Shown here in pieces: positions 1 through 6,609 of a DNA stretch of 39,228 nt (its first letter is position 1; each line of letters begins with the position of its first letter). The stretch spans positions 4,441-43,668 of the forward strand of contig NZ_VJXQ01000008.1 in NCBI RefSeq assembly GCF_007655485.1, written 5' to 3'. A program made the translations under genes and the position numbers. The notes under the pieces were generated by a model that had not been told where the DNA came from, searched no databases, and worked only from the letters and a program-made list of their open reading frames with translations. This stretch comes from Halobellus captivus. Its GTDB lineage: Archaea > Halobacteriota > Halobacteria > Halobacteriales > Haloferacaceae.

Positions 1-34
1 ACTGGTCGAACGGGACTTCAGAGAAATGTTTTGA

Positions 35-139
35 TCAGTCGCGAAGCTCGGCGACCGACTGACCAACCTCACGGACGTGTTCACTTCGCTCGAGGTCGAG
101 TTCCTCGGCGAGGTAGTCAACCGTCTCTTCGAGGCTCAT
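35..139 (-). CDS. Small acidic protein of 34 residues, function unknown
   Basis: The protein is short and acidic, predicted helical, and begins MSLEETVDYLAEEL. The frame stays open further upstream, but I chose the ATG at 139 because a haloarchaeal TATA box (164-169, minus strand) sits 24 nt before it, right for a nearly leaderless transcript. No domain is recognised. It resembles the short helical part of antitoxin-like or small regulatory proteins, but no partner toxin is visible, so this is not a claim. It could also be a remnant of a longer gene. It lies downstream of the CPH ATPase gene on the same strand, behind a terminator-like hairpin, so it probably has its own promoter. Confidence 0.4.
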   Translation of the reverse strand: MSLEETVDYLAEELDLERSEHVREVGQSVAELRD

Positions 140-163
140 ATCGGAATGAAGTCTGTCTAACGG

Positions 164-169
164 TATAAA
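164..169 (-). promoter_or_regulatory. TATA box for the 34-residue gene
   Basis: TTTATA read on the minus strand, 24 nt before the ATG at 139. This spacing is typical of haloarchaeal leaderless promoters. Confidence 0.45.
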
Positions 170-326
170 CCTAGTGCTGACGCAGCAATGTCGCCCATCA
201 GAGGAAGCGTCTGTGTATACCAAATTACGTACCCCTCGGGAAAACTGTGGAATCGGTGATCGCATAGCGATACCCACCGAAATCACGCAGTGTCGCCATT
301 TGCTGTCCATTAACCGAACTCAATTG

Positions 327-352
327 AAAGAAGCTCCGAAGCGATCGGGAGC
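327..352 (-). terminator. Hairpin with T-rich tail after the CPH ATPase gene
   Basis: On the minus strand, just past the ATPase stop, GCTCC and GGAGC pair across a 10-base loop (348-352 with 333-337) and are followed by TTCTTTC. The stem is short, so this is a plausible but weak intrinsic terminator. Confidence 0.35.
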
Positions 353-355
353 GTT

Positions 356-2638
356 TCAGTCTGCAGGTTGTGCGTCAGTCGCTGGTGTCCCGCTTGGAAG
401 CTCGGGGATGGACAGGTCCACGCGGCGGAGCAGCTGAGCGTTGATGGCAACGATGACTGTACTCAACGACATCAAGAGCGCACCCACAGCGGGGGACAGC
501 AGAATCCCGATCGGTGCCAACACGCCTGCTGCGAGCGGAATCGCGAACACGTTATAGCCGGCCGCCCAGACGATGTTCTCCTGCATCTTTCGGTAGCTCG
601 CCTTGCTCAGCTTGACCAGTCGAACGACATCCATGGGGTTGTTCTGGACGAGGATGACGTCGGCCGACTGGACCGCGACGTCAGTACCACTCCCGATCGC
701 AATGCCGACGTCGGCTCGCGTCAGCGCCGGCGCGTCGTTCACACCGTCGCCGACCATCCCCACGAGCTTCCCCTGGTCCTGGAGTTCCTGGACTTTCTCG
801 TCTTTGTCTTCGGGGAGGACCTCCGCGAACACTGTGTCGATGCCCAGTTCGTCGGCGACGGCATTGGCGACGTCCTGGGAGTCCCCAGTCAGCATCGCCA
901 CCTCGATCCCCAGATCGTGGAGGGCGTCGACGACGCGGAAACTCTCCTCGCGGATCACGTCGGCCATCGCGAAGGCGGCGATTAGCTCTCCGTCACGAAC
1001 GAGATACACCACTGTCTGGGCGTTCTGTCCGGCCTCGTCAGCGAAGCGCTGGAGATGGTCGGGGATCTCGCTATCCAGCTGGGTCAACAGGTTCGGCCCA
1101 CCAACGTACACCTCGTTGCCGTCGACGTTCGCGCGAACCCCCCGTCCTTTGATCGCCTCGAAGGCGGTCGCATCAGGGGCGCTGAGATCGCGCTCGTCGG
1201 CAGCCTCGCGGATCGCTCGGGCGATCATGTGTTCGGAGTCACTCTCGACAGCCGCCGCCAGCGCGAGCGCGTCGTCCTCGTCGACGCCGTTGACGGTCGC
1301 CATATCCACGACGCCGTGTTCGCCCTCGGTGAGCGTCCCTGTCTTGTCGAAGATGATCGCGTCAAGGTTCCGCGCATCCTCCATCGCGATGCGGTCGCGA
1401 ACGAGCATCCCGTTCCGAGCGGCGAGCGACGTGTTGATCGCGACGACCAGCGGGATGGCGAGCCCGAGAGCGTGTGGGCAGGCGATGACGAGTACCGTGA
1501 CGACGCGTTCGATGACGGTCACGTCGAACGAGACCGCAACGGTCCACGCAATCGCAGTCACGATTGCCGCCCCGAGTGCGACATAGAACAGCCAGCCAGC
1601 CGCCCGGTCGGCCAGCACCTGCGTCTTGGACTTGCTCTGCTGGGCTTCCTCGACGAGACGCATGATGCCCGCGAGTGTCGTCTCCTCGCCCGTCGCGCCA
1701 ACACGGACGCGGAGACTACCATCGCCGTTGATGGTGCCGCCGATGACCTCGTCGCCAGGCTCCTTCGAGACGGGCTTGGACTCGCCCGTGATCATCGACT
1801 CGTTGACGTCCGAATCACCTTCCTCAACGGTGCCGTCAGCAGGGACACTTGCGCCCGGTCGGACGAGCACGAGATCGCCTTCCGAGAGCTCACTGACGGG
1901 AACTTCCTCGGTCTCCCCGTCGTCGGTGATACGCTCGGCGGTGTCTGGCATCAGTTTCGCCAGTTCGTCGACCGCGCTGGAGGCCCGCCGGACCGACCGC
2001 ATCTCGATCCAGTGGCCCAGCAGCATGATGTCGATCAGCGTCACGAGTTCCCAGAAGAACGCTGACTGGGTCGGGAAAACCACGCTCGCGAGGCTGTAGA
2101 CGAACGCGACGGTGATCGCCATCGAGATGAGCGTCATCATCCCCGGCGCACGGTCTTTTAGCTCCGGCACAGCCATCTTGAGGAACGGAATCCCACCGTA
2201 CGCGAAGACGATCACCGCGAAGACGGGATTGATCCACTCGCTCCCCGGGAATGCCGGGACGGAGAAGCCGAGCCACTCCTGTAGCATTTCGCTGTACAGG
2301 AGGACGGGAATCGACAGGAGCGTCGAAATGAAGAAACGCCGGCGGAACATCTGTTCGTGGCCTTCGTGCATCCCGCCATGGCCCTCGCCGTGTCCTTCGT
2401 GGGAACCGTGGCCGTGCCCGTCGCCCTCGTGGCCGGCGTGTTCGTGCTGCTCGTGGGACGCCATCTCACCTGCCGCAGCAGGGTGAGCTTCCTCCTCTAG
2501 TAGCTCCTGCTCTACCCCTTCCTCGTCAGATTCCGCGACCGCTTCAGCGTGCTCACCGTGTTCGTGCTGGTGACTGGTGGTGTCCTGCTGGTCCTCTCCT
2601 CCCGGGGAATTCTCAGTTGTATCTTTGTGGTCATCCAT
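356..2638 (-). CDS. CopB-type (P1B-3-like) copper-transporting P-type ATPase, CPH signature
   Basis: A 760-residue heavy-metal ATPase that should export copper across the cell membrane at the cost of ATP. Residues 20-97 are very rich in His, Glu and Gly and replace the usual HMA domain. Membrane helices start near 102. The actuator TGES is at 284-287, the membrane metal site CPH at 387-389, and the phosphorylated Asp of DKTGT at 431. GDGVNDAP follows in the hinge region. CPH plus a His-rich N-terminus is the P1B-3 (CopB) pattern, linked in characterised members to Cu(II)/Cu(I). Oddly, the HP dipeptide of the nucleotide domain is HM here (near 470). An HMA chaperone gene lies 146 nt upstream on the same strand. 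No TATA box is clear in that gap. Confidence 0.93.
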   Translation of the reverse strand: MDDHKDTTENSPGGEDQQDTTSHQHEHGEHAEAVAESDEEGVEQELLEEEAHPAAAGEMASHEQHEHAGHEGDGHGHGSHEGHGEGHGGMHEGHEQMFRRRFFISTLLSIPVLLYSEMLQEWLGFSVPAFPGSEWINPVFAVIVFAYGGIPFLKMAVPELKDRAPGMMTLISMAITVAFVYSLASVVFPTQSAFFWELVTLIDIMLLGHWIEMRSVRRASSAVDELAKLMPDTAERITDDGETEEVPVSELSEGDLVLVRPGASVPADGTVEEGDSDVNESMITGESKPVSKEPGDEVIGGTINGDGSLRVRVGATGEETTLAGIMRLVEEAQQSKSKTQVLADRAAGWLFYVALGAAIVTAIAWTVAVSFDVTVIERVVTVLVIACPHALGLAIPLVVAINTSLAARNGMLVRDRIAMEDARNLDAIIFDKTGTLTEGEHGVVDMATVNGVDEDDALALAAAVESDSEHMIARAIREAADERDLSAPDATAFEAIKGRGVRANVDGNEVYVGGPNLLTQLDSEIPDHLQRFADEAGQNAQTVVYLVRDGELIAAFAMADVIREESFRVVDALHDLGIEVAMLTGDSQDVANAVADELGIDTVFAEVLPEDKDEKVQELQDQGKLVGMVGDGVNDAPALTRADVGIAIGSGTDVAVQSADVILVQNNPMDVVRLVKLSKASYRKMQENIVWAAGYNVFAIPLAAGVLAPIGILLSPAVGALLMSLSTVIVAINAQLLRRVDLSIPELPSGTPATDAQPAD

Positions 2639-2784
2639 GAGTCATGTTCTCTATTGAGGTGGTTCCGCCGGCTTCCTGAATCTTCGGCCCTGAAACCGTA
2701 CAGCAAGACCAGCGTAGACAAGCTCCGAGGACAACAGTTAGTCGTCGTCTCGAAGCGACTTGTGCTATCCGCAGCGCACGATAC

Positions 2785-2982
2785 TCAGGCGTGAGCGGTG
2801 TATCCCGCGTCTTCGACGGCCGCCACGAGGGCCGTGACCTCTGCCTCACCGTCGACACTTGCCTGTTCACTCTCCCTGTCGACGGTCACGGAAGTCACGC
2901 CAGTGACCTCTTCAAGGGCCTCTTCGACCGTCTGCTCACAGTGACCGCACGACATTCCTTCCACGGTGATGGTCGTCGTCAT
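2785..2982 (-). CDS. HMA-domain copper chaperone (CopZ-like)
   Basis: A 65-residue protein made of one heavy-metal-associated domain. It has GMSCGHC with Cys12 and Cys15 near the N-terminus and the usual GV..V and DAGY motifs later. Family members carry Cu(I) in the cytosol and deliver it to P-type ATPases or regulators. It lies upstream of the CPH ATPase on the same strand, with a 146-nt gap, so the two may be co-transcribed. An in-frame ATG four codons upstream (2994) is possible, but the 2982 start gives the normal HMA N-terminus. Confidence 0.9.
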   Translation of the reverse strand: MTTTITVEGMSCGHCEQTVEEALEEVTGVTSVTVDRESEQASVDGEAEVTALVAAVEDAGYTAHA

Positions 2983-3128
2983 ACAGAGGTACATACGGCT
3001 CCCTCTCTTTAGCGGATTTCCCCTTCGATTATACTGGTCTCTTGGGGGTCAAACTTTAGATTCCAAGTGATATGTGCAGCCGCAACGAACCAAATCTCAG
3101 ATTCAGCAACTGACGATGGCGGGAAGAC

Positions 3129-3326
3129 TCAGGTATCGTTGTGGCGCTCCAGATACGTCTTCGCCGCTAAAAAGACGTATAGTGCGCCGATAGCCCGAAT
3201 ACCTGAGCGGAATCGTTCGTTCCATTCGATCGACTCCGGACGCTCGTACAGGAAAACGGTGGCAAATCTTCGATACAGATCGGGAAACAGGAAGACGATA
3301 GCGCCGAACACACCGGTAAGATTCAT
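3129..3326 (-). CDS. Membrane protein, second repeat module of a gene interrupted by TGA
   Basis: 65 residues with two hydrophobic segments flanking a basic and acidic middle. It lies in the same frame as 3342-3551. Removing the TGA at 3342-3344 and reading five codons (Ala-Tyr-Ala-Trp-Leu) joins them into one protein of about 140 residues. The two halves look alike: each has a GV.GA segment, a Pro-Asp pair, a Trp, and an IR..G.L segment, as in an internal duplication. It may be translated alone from the ATG at 3326 or be the dead 3' part of a pseudogene. Family not recognised. The gene's downstream neighbour is the HMA chaperone. Confidence 0.5.
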   Translation of the reverse strand: MNLTGVFGAIVFLFPDLYRRFATVFLYERPESIEWNERFRSGIRAIGALYVFLAAKTYLERHNDT

Positions 3327-3341
3327 CAGCCACGCGTATGC

Positions 3342-3551
3342 TCACCCATTGAGGAGGGAAATCGCAGCTATCAGAACGCCCTCAGACCGGATAGCTGGGC
3401 CGACCCACCCTCTCACCGTTCCCTCGCTTGGATTCGCAATCGTGAGTTTCTCGAAGAGTTTGACGATTTTGTCCGGGACCAGCGCTGAGAGAGCGCCAAG
3501 GACACCCACGAGTGTTCGAATCATACGATACTGTACGACAGGTACGGACAT
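3342..3551 (-). CDS. Membrane protein, first repeat module ending at in-frame TGA
   Basis: 69 residues with an ATG at 3551 and another in frame at 3524. Hydrophobic segments lie at roughly 10-27 and 53-68. It ends at TGA 3342-3344, after which the same frame continues into the similar module at 3129-3326. Haloarchaea are not known to decode TGA as an amino acid, so the likeliest reading is a nonsense mutation in a two-module membrane protein, or a sequencing error. Two adjacent one-module genes is the alternative. Function unknown. Confidence 0.5.
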   Translation of the reverse strand: MSVPVVQYRMIRTLVGVLGALSALVPDKIVKLFEKLTIANPSEGTVRGWVGPAIRSEGVLIAAISLLNG

Positions 3552-3661
3552 AATTCCCGCTGCGACCCTACACTGGCGAGAATAAGGGGAATCCGAACAA
3601 TAGCGACTTCGAATGAGGAACTACGCCCAGAGGCCGCTTCTTGAATGAACGTCCCGAATCC

Positions 3662-3937
3662 TCAGGGGTTCGGGGCATACAGGGCGTAGAGAATCGACAG
3701 CATCCCGGCTGCGGTGACGAGTGCTGCGACGAATCCTGCTTCGAAAATCGACACTTGGAGGAGTTCGAAGAGCACGCCCTCGAGGAGGCCGCCGAGCCCG
3801 ACCAGCGCGAAGCCAGCCGCGACGTACAGGAGTAACTGCGTGTGATGCCGTTGGTATCCGCGATAGGCCTGGTAGGCGATCACCAGCGCCAGGGCGGTCG
3901 TGAACAGCTTGCCGATGACGAATAACGTGTGTTCCAT
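3662..3937 (-). CDS. DUF7521-like small membrane protein
   Basis: 91 residues with about three membrane helices and a short polar loop near residues 24-33 (AYRGYQRHH). It resembles haloarchaeal DUF7521 proteins, whose function is not known to me. The ATG is 3 nt after the stop of the wHTH regulator gene (3941-4291), so they form an operon. Similar proteins follow a similar regulator at 9490-10414, which argues for a functional pairing of regulator and membrane protein. Confidence 0.75.
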   Translation of the reverse strand: MEHTLFVIGKLFTTALALVIAYQAYRGYQRHHTQLLLYVAAGFALVGLGGLLEGVLFELLQVSIFEAGFVAALVTAAGMLSILYALYAPNP

Positions 3938-3940
3938 GAG

Positions 3941-4291
3941 TCAGTCTCCCCGCATTTCCTCGAAGATGGACGTAATCCGGTCGGCGGGGTCCGGCCGAAC
4001 ATCGATCTGCACGTCGAAGCCCTCTGCTTGGAGGAGTACTTCGACACGTTCGAGTCGCGCCTCGTACTCGCTGTAGTGCCGTCCGCCTGGGTCGACGTGC
4101 GTGTACTCCTCAAGGAGGCCCTGCTCGACGAGGCGGCTGACACGCCGCGAGACGGTCGGGCGTGACATGTCGCATTCCTCGCTGAGCTCCTTCGCGGAGA
4201 GTCGGTCGGTCTTCGTCGCCACGAGGATGTCGCGGGCGTACTCGTCGTCGAGTGTGGCGAAGATGTCCGACGGGTCGGCCTCCTCAGTCAC
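3941..4291 (-). CDS. Winged-helix transcriptional regulator (ArsR-like, haloarchaeal)
   Basis: 116 residues from a GTG start. The winged helix spans about residues 12-75, with LSAKELSEECDMS as the helix-turn-helix core, followed by a wing with GGRHYSEYEA. The C-terminal 40 residues probably form a small alpha/beta ligand or dimer domain. The frame is open for more than 700 bases upstream, but that part is antisense to the DoxX gene and is a composition artefact. A TATA box at 4316-4322 supports the GTG start. It shares the 4292-4405 promoter region with divergent DoxX, which holds a 27-bp palindrome, so self-regulation and control of DoxX are likely. A paralogue lies at 10064-10414. Confidence 0.8.
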   Translation of the reverse strand: MTEEADPSDIFATLDDEYARDILVATKTDRLSAKELSEECDMSRPTVSRRVSRLVEQGLLEEYTHVDPGGRHYSEYEARLERVEVLLQAEGFDVQIDVRPDPADRITSIFEEMRGD

Positions 4292-4315
4292 ACGTCCGTA
4301 CTCGCTACAGGAGGG

Positions 4316-4322
4316 TAATATA
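4316..4322 (-). promoter_or_regulatory. TATA box of the wHTH/DUF7521 operon
   Basis: TATATTA on the minus strand, 24 nt upstream of the GTG at 4291. It lies beside the palindrome at 4327-4353, so a bound repressor would block it. Confidence 0.45.
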
Positions 4323-4326
4323 GCCC

Positions 4327-4353
4327 GCCGGTTTTCTGACTCAGAACGCCGGC
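4327..4353. promoter_or_regulatory. 27-bp palindrome, probable operator between divergent promoters
   Basis: The core TTCTGA-C-TCAGAA is a perfect inverted repeat centred at 4340. It is flanked symmetrically by GCCGG and CCGGC, giving 11 of 13 paired positions per arm. It lies between the TATA boxes of the wHTH gene (4316-4322) and DoxX (4360-4365). The wHTH protein encoded alongside is the obvious candidate ligand (inference). Confidence 0.55.
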
Positions 4354-4359
4354 TCGCCG

Positions 4360-4365
4360 TTATAT
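4360..4365 (+). promoter_or_regulatory. TATA-like box for DoxX
   Basis: TTATAT, 40 nt before the DoxX ATG at 4406, immediately beside the palindrome. Confidence 0.35.
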
Positions 4366-4405
4366 CGTCTCTGCCTCCGTACTGATAGTTGAAGGTGCAA
4401 TAACT

Positions 4406-4966
4406 ATGTCCACACTCGACTCCGGCATGAATCAGCTCGAGAGCAGAGTCGGCGGTCTGACCGTCGGCGGGAAAGTTCACAGTCTCAGTGCGTGGTTCGT
4501 GCTCGCGCTCCGTCTCATGATGGGCTACGCGTTCGCGTACTCCGGGTTCACGAAGATCACCGGCGAGTTCGCCGCGGGCGGTTACCTCACGAACGTCGCG
4601 GCGACGAACGGCAACCCGCTCGCGGGGATGTTCGCGTGGATGGGGAGTACGCCGTGGTTCGTCGAGTTCGCGAACGTGGCCGTCCCGTGGGGCGAGCTGT
4701 TCATCGGCCTCGGCCTGCTCGTCGGCGCGTTCGTCCGCCTCGCGGCGTTCTTCGGCGCGCTCATGATGCTCATGTTCTACTTCGGGAACTGGGACATGAG
4801 CCACGGGTTCATCAACGGGGACTTCGCGTACATGCTCGTGTTCCTCGCGGTCGCCGCGTTCGCCGCGGGCCGCATCCTGGGCCTCGACCAGTACATCGAG
4901 AACTACGACGTCGGTGGCGAGACGCTCGTTGAGCGCTACCCCGCCCTCGAATACATCCTCGGCTAA
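4406..4966 (+). CDS. DoxX family membrane protein
   Basis: 186 residues with about four membrane helices, starting near residue 30. Motifs typical of DoxX/TQO-small-subunit-like proteins are visible: a GYAFAYSGFTKI helix, GELFIGLGLLVG, and AAFFGALMMLMFYF. Family members sit in the cytoplasmic membrane and have been tied to thiosulfate-quinone oxidoreductase or redox stress. The exact role here is unknown. It is followed 30 nt later by a SHOCT membrane protein and is divergent from a wHTH regulator. The gene is much more GC-rich than its downstream neighbour, suggesting a separate origin. A second DoxX lies at 19091-19624. Confidence 0.9.
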   Translation: MSTLDSGMNQLESRVGGLTVGGKVHSLSAWFVLALRLMMGYAFAYSGFTKITGEFAAGGYLTNVAATNGNPLAGMFAWMGSTPWFVEFANVAVPWGELFIGLGLLVGAFVRLAAFFGALMMLMFYFGNWDMSHGFINGDFAYMLVFLAVAAFAAGRILGLDQYIENYDVGGETLVERYPALEYILG

Positions 4967-4996
4967 CCACGCCGAACTCTCTTCAGGAGTACAATA

Positions 4997-5395
4997 ATGC
5001 AAAATCCAATTCAAGCACGCGGGATTCGTTCTCTGGGACTCATCGTCATCGGAGCACTGACGCTAGCCGTCATCATTGGAATGACTCTGACGCACGCTGC
5101 TGTTCCAGATACAGTGATGTGGGACTGGCATGACGGGATGTGGAATGATGGTCACATGGCCGGGTGGGGAATATGGAGCTGGGGGATGATGTTGATCGGT
5201 TTGCTGTGGATGGCACTTCTGATCGCCCTTCCCGTCTACATCGTCTACTGGCTGACAACGCGGTCGCCATCGGACGGCCCCACCGAGGATAGCGCACTCG
5301 CTGTCCTCCAGGAACGGTACGCTCGCGGCGAAATCGACGACGAGGAGTTCGAACGCCGGCGCGCCCGACTCACGCCTGACGGCGGCCGTTACTGA
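4997..5395 (+). CDS. Two-helix membrane protein with Met/His-rich loop and SHOCT domain
   Basis: 132 residues. A helix at about 11-33 is followed by an outer loop (35-60) rich in Met, His, Trp and Asp (M41, H45, M48, H53, M54). A second helix spans about 62-86 and a C-terminal SHOCT domain about 99-125 (LQERYARGEIDDEEFERRR). SHOCT is a short helical oligomerisation motif. The same layout recurs at 28832-29185 and 29714-30061. The loop could bind Cu(I) outside the membrane (inference). The gene follows DoxX by 30 nt and probably shares its transcript. Confidence 0.8.
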   Translation: MQNPIQARGIRSLGLIVIGALTLAVIIGMTLTHAAVPDTVMWDWHDGMWNDGHMAGWGIWSWGMMLIGLLWMALLIALPVYIVYWLTTRSPSDGPTEDSALAVLQERYARGEIDDEEFERRRARLTPDGGRY

Positions 5396-5406
5396 CTGTT
5401 CTTCCC

Positions 5407-5856
5407 CTATTCGTCGACTTCCGTCTTCACGACGGTCGCTGGGCGGGTCGTCAATCGAAGGACGCGGTCGGTCACGCTTCCGAGCAAGGCCCGGTATTCT
5501 TCCGGCCGGTGTTTCGTTCCAAGTACAAGTAGATCCATATCTTCGGCATCAGCATACCGTACAATCGTCTCAGCCGGTCGGCCGTGCTCAATTGCTTTGA
5601 CAACATTGACACCGACCTCCTTCGCTTTATATTGGATGTCTGCGATTGTTTCCGTTCCAAGTTCTTCGAGGCCATGTTCTGGGCCTTCGGCTTCATCAAC
5701 GTACTCGTCACCGCTGTATGCTGTTACGACGTCCTCATCGACTACATACAGAACATGGAGATCGGCATTATGGGCCTCTGCTAGCGCGATAGCATGGGAT
5801 TCAGCTTCCTCAGAAGCAACTGTCCCGTCAGTCGAGAGCAAAACCGTATCGTACAT
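5407..5856 (-). CDS. Universal stress protein (UspA family)
   Basis: 149 residues, one Usp domain. It starts MYDTVLLSTDGT and ends with the nucleotide-binding region LGTKHRPEEYRALLGSV near 117-131, resembling the ATP-binding Usp type. Cytoplasmic. It is convergent with the SHOCT gene. A TATA box at 5881-5888 lies about 24 nt before the ATG, indicating a nearly leaderless mRNA. GC content is clearly lower than in DoxX nearby. Confidence 0.92.
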   Translation of the reverse strand: MYDTVLLSTDGTVASEEAESHAIALAEAHNADLHVLYVVDEDVVTAYSGDEYVDEAEGPEHGLEELGTETIADIQYKAKEVGVNVVKAIEHGRPAETIVRYADAEDMDLLVLGTKHRPEEYRALLGSVTDRVLRLTTRPATVVKTEVDE

Positions 5857-5880
5857 TTCTCTTTACTTATTGAGACTAGA

Positions 5881-5888
5881 TTATAAAA
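5881..5888 (-). promoter_or_regulatory. TATA box for the UspA gene
   Basis: TTTTATAA on the minus strand, 24 nt upstream of the ATG at 5856. This is a canonical haloarchaeal promoter. Confidence 0.6.
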
Positions 5889-6040
5889 GCCAGCGCTCTT
5901 GGATAGTGGCGTAGCTGGTAACACTTTTTGTAACTTCACAAAGTTTGGAGATTGTCGTCTCTCACGGTTGAAGAGTGGAGGATTTCTATGACGACCAGCT
6001 GATGCTAAGCTATTTCCTGTTATGAGTCGTACTGATTAGC

Positions 6041-6541
6041 ATGGGTACCAGACCAACTGACCTCCGGATGGATATTGGTCGTATTGCTGATGAGTCGGTC
6101 GCCCGTGTCACGCCTGACGCCACGGTTGCCGAGATCGCTCACACGATGATCTCCCAATCGCGGTGTGCCAGGTACGTGGTCGTCGAAGAATCCGATCAGA
6201 TCTCTGGTATCATCACCGATCGAGACCTGATTGCTAACCTGCTCACCGAGGAAAGCGAGTTAAGTGTGCTCACAGCCGAGACGAGTGGAGACGACGTACG
6301 AGCTGCTGACGTGATGACGCGTGACCCACTTACTGTGCCAGCAGATGCTGAGATTCCAAAAGTCCTGAGACAAATGAACGAAGCGGGTGCTCGACACGTC
6401 CCGGTTGTTGAAGACGGGAGCGTTATCGGGATGATCACTCTGGACGATTTAATTACGCATGTTGCTGGTGAGAGCGCACACGTTTCAGCTCAGATGGATA
6501 ACGTAGCGGGCATCATCCGAACAGAGTCTACGCACGATTGA
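6041..6541 (+). CDS. CBS-domain-pair protein
   Basis: 166 residues with two CBS motifs. The first runs about 10-67 and ends ISGIITDRDL; the second runs about 90-150 and includes VMTRDPLTVPADAEI and VIGMITLDDL. Such pairs bind adenine nucleotides and sense energy state. As a stand-alone protein its target is unknown. An internal ATG at residue 10 (6068) is a possible start. Nothing clearly operonic: it is convergent with the aconitase gene, and the 68-nt gap has a T-rich stretch. Confidence 0.88.
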   Translation: MGTRPTDLRMDIGRIADESVARVTPDATVAEIAHTMISQSRCARYVVVEESDQISGIITDRDLIANLLTEESELSVLTAETSGDDVRAADVMTRDPLTVPADAEIPKVLRQMNEAGARHVPVVEDGSVIGMITLDDLITHVAGESAHVSAQMDNVAGIIRTESTHD

Positions 6542-6609
6542 AACGCTAATTTGGACTCAAAGTTTTTCGTGTTGCTTGTGCTTCCAGAAATAGAGTCAGT
6601 TGAGAGAGA

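Noticed and set aside
2..34. Plus-strand open end LVERDFREMF followed by TGA
   Set aside because: Could be the C-terminus of a gene entering from the left, but ten codons are too few to support a call.
1055..2065. Long plus-strand frame opposite the CPH ATPase
   Set aside because: Antisense to a clear ATPase and full of Arg, Asp and His, typical of a GC-rich shadow frame.
3342..3344. TGA read as selenocysteine
   Set aside because: Haloarchaea are not known to make selenoproteins, and no SECIS-like structure was noticed.
3941..5014. A continuous 357-codon frame on the minus strand
   Set aside because: Only the last 116 codons look like a protein (the wHTH regulator). The rest is antisense to the GC-rich DoxX gene.
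5924..5943. Inverted repeat TTTGT-AACTTC-ACAAA upstream of the CBS gene
   Set aside because: Only 5-bp arms in AT-rich DNA about 100 nt from the gene; easily due to chance.
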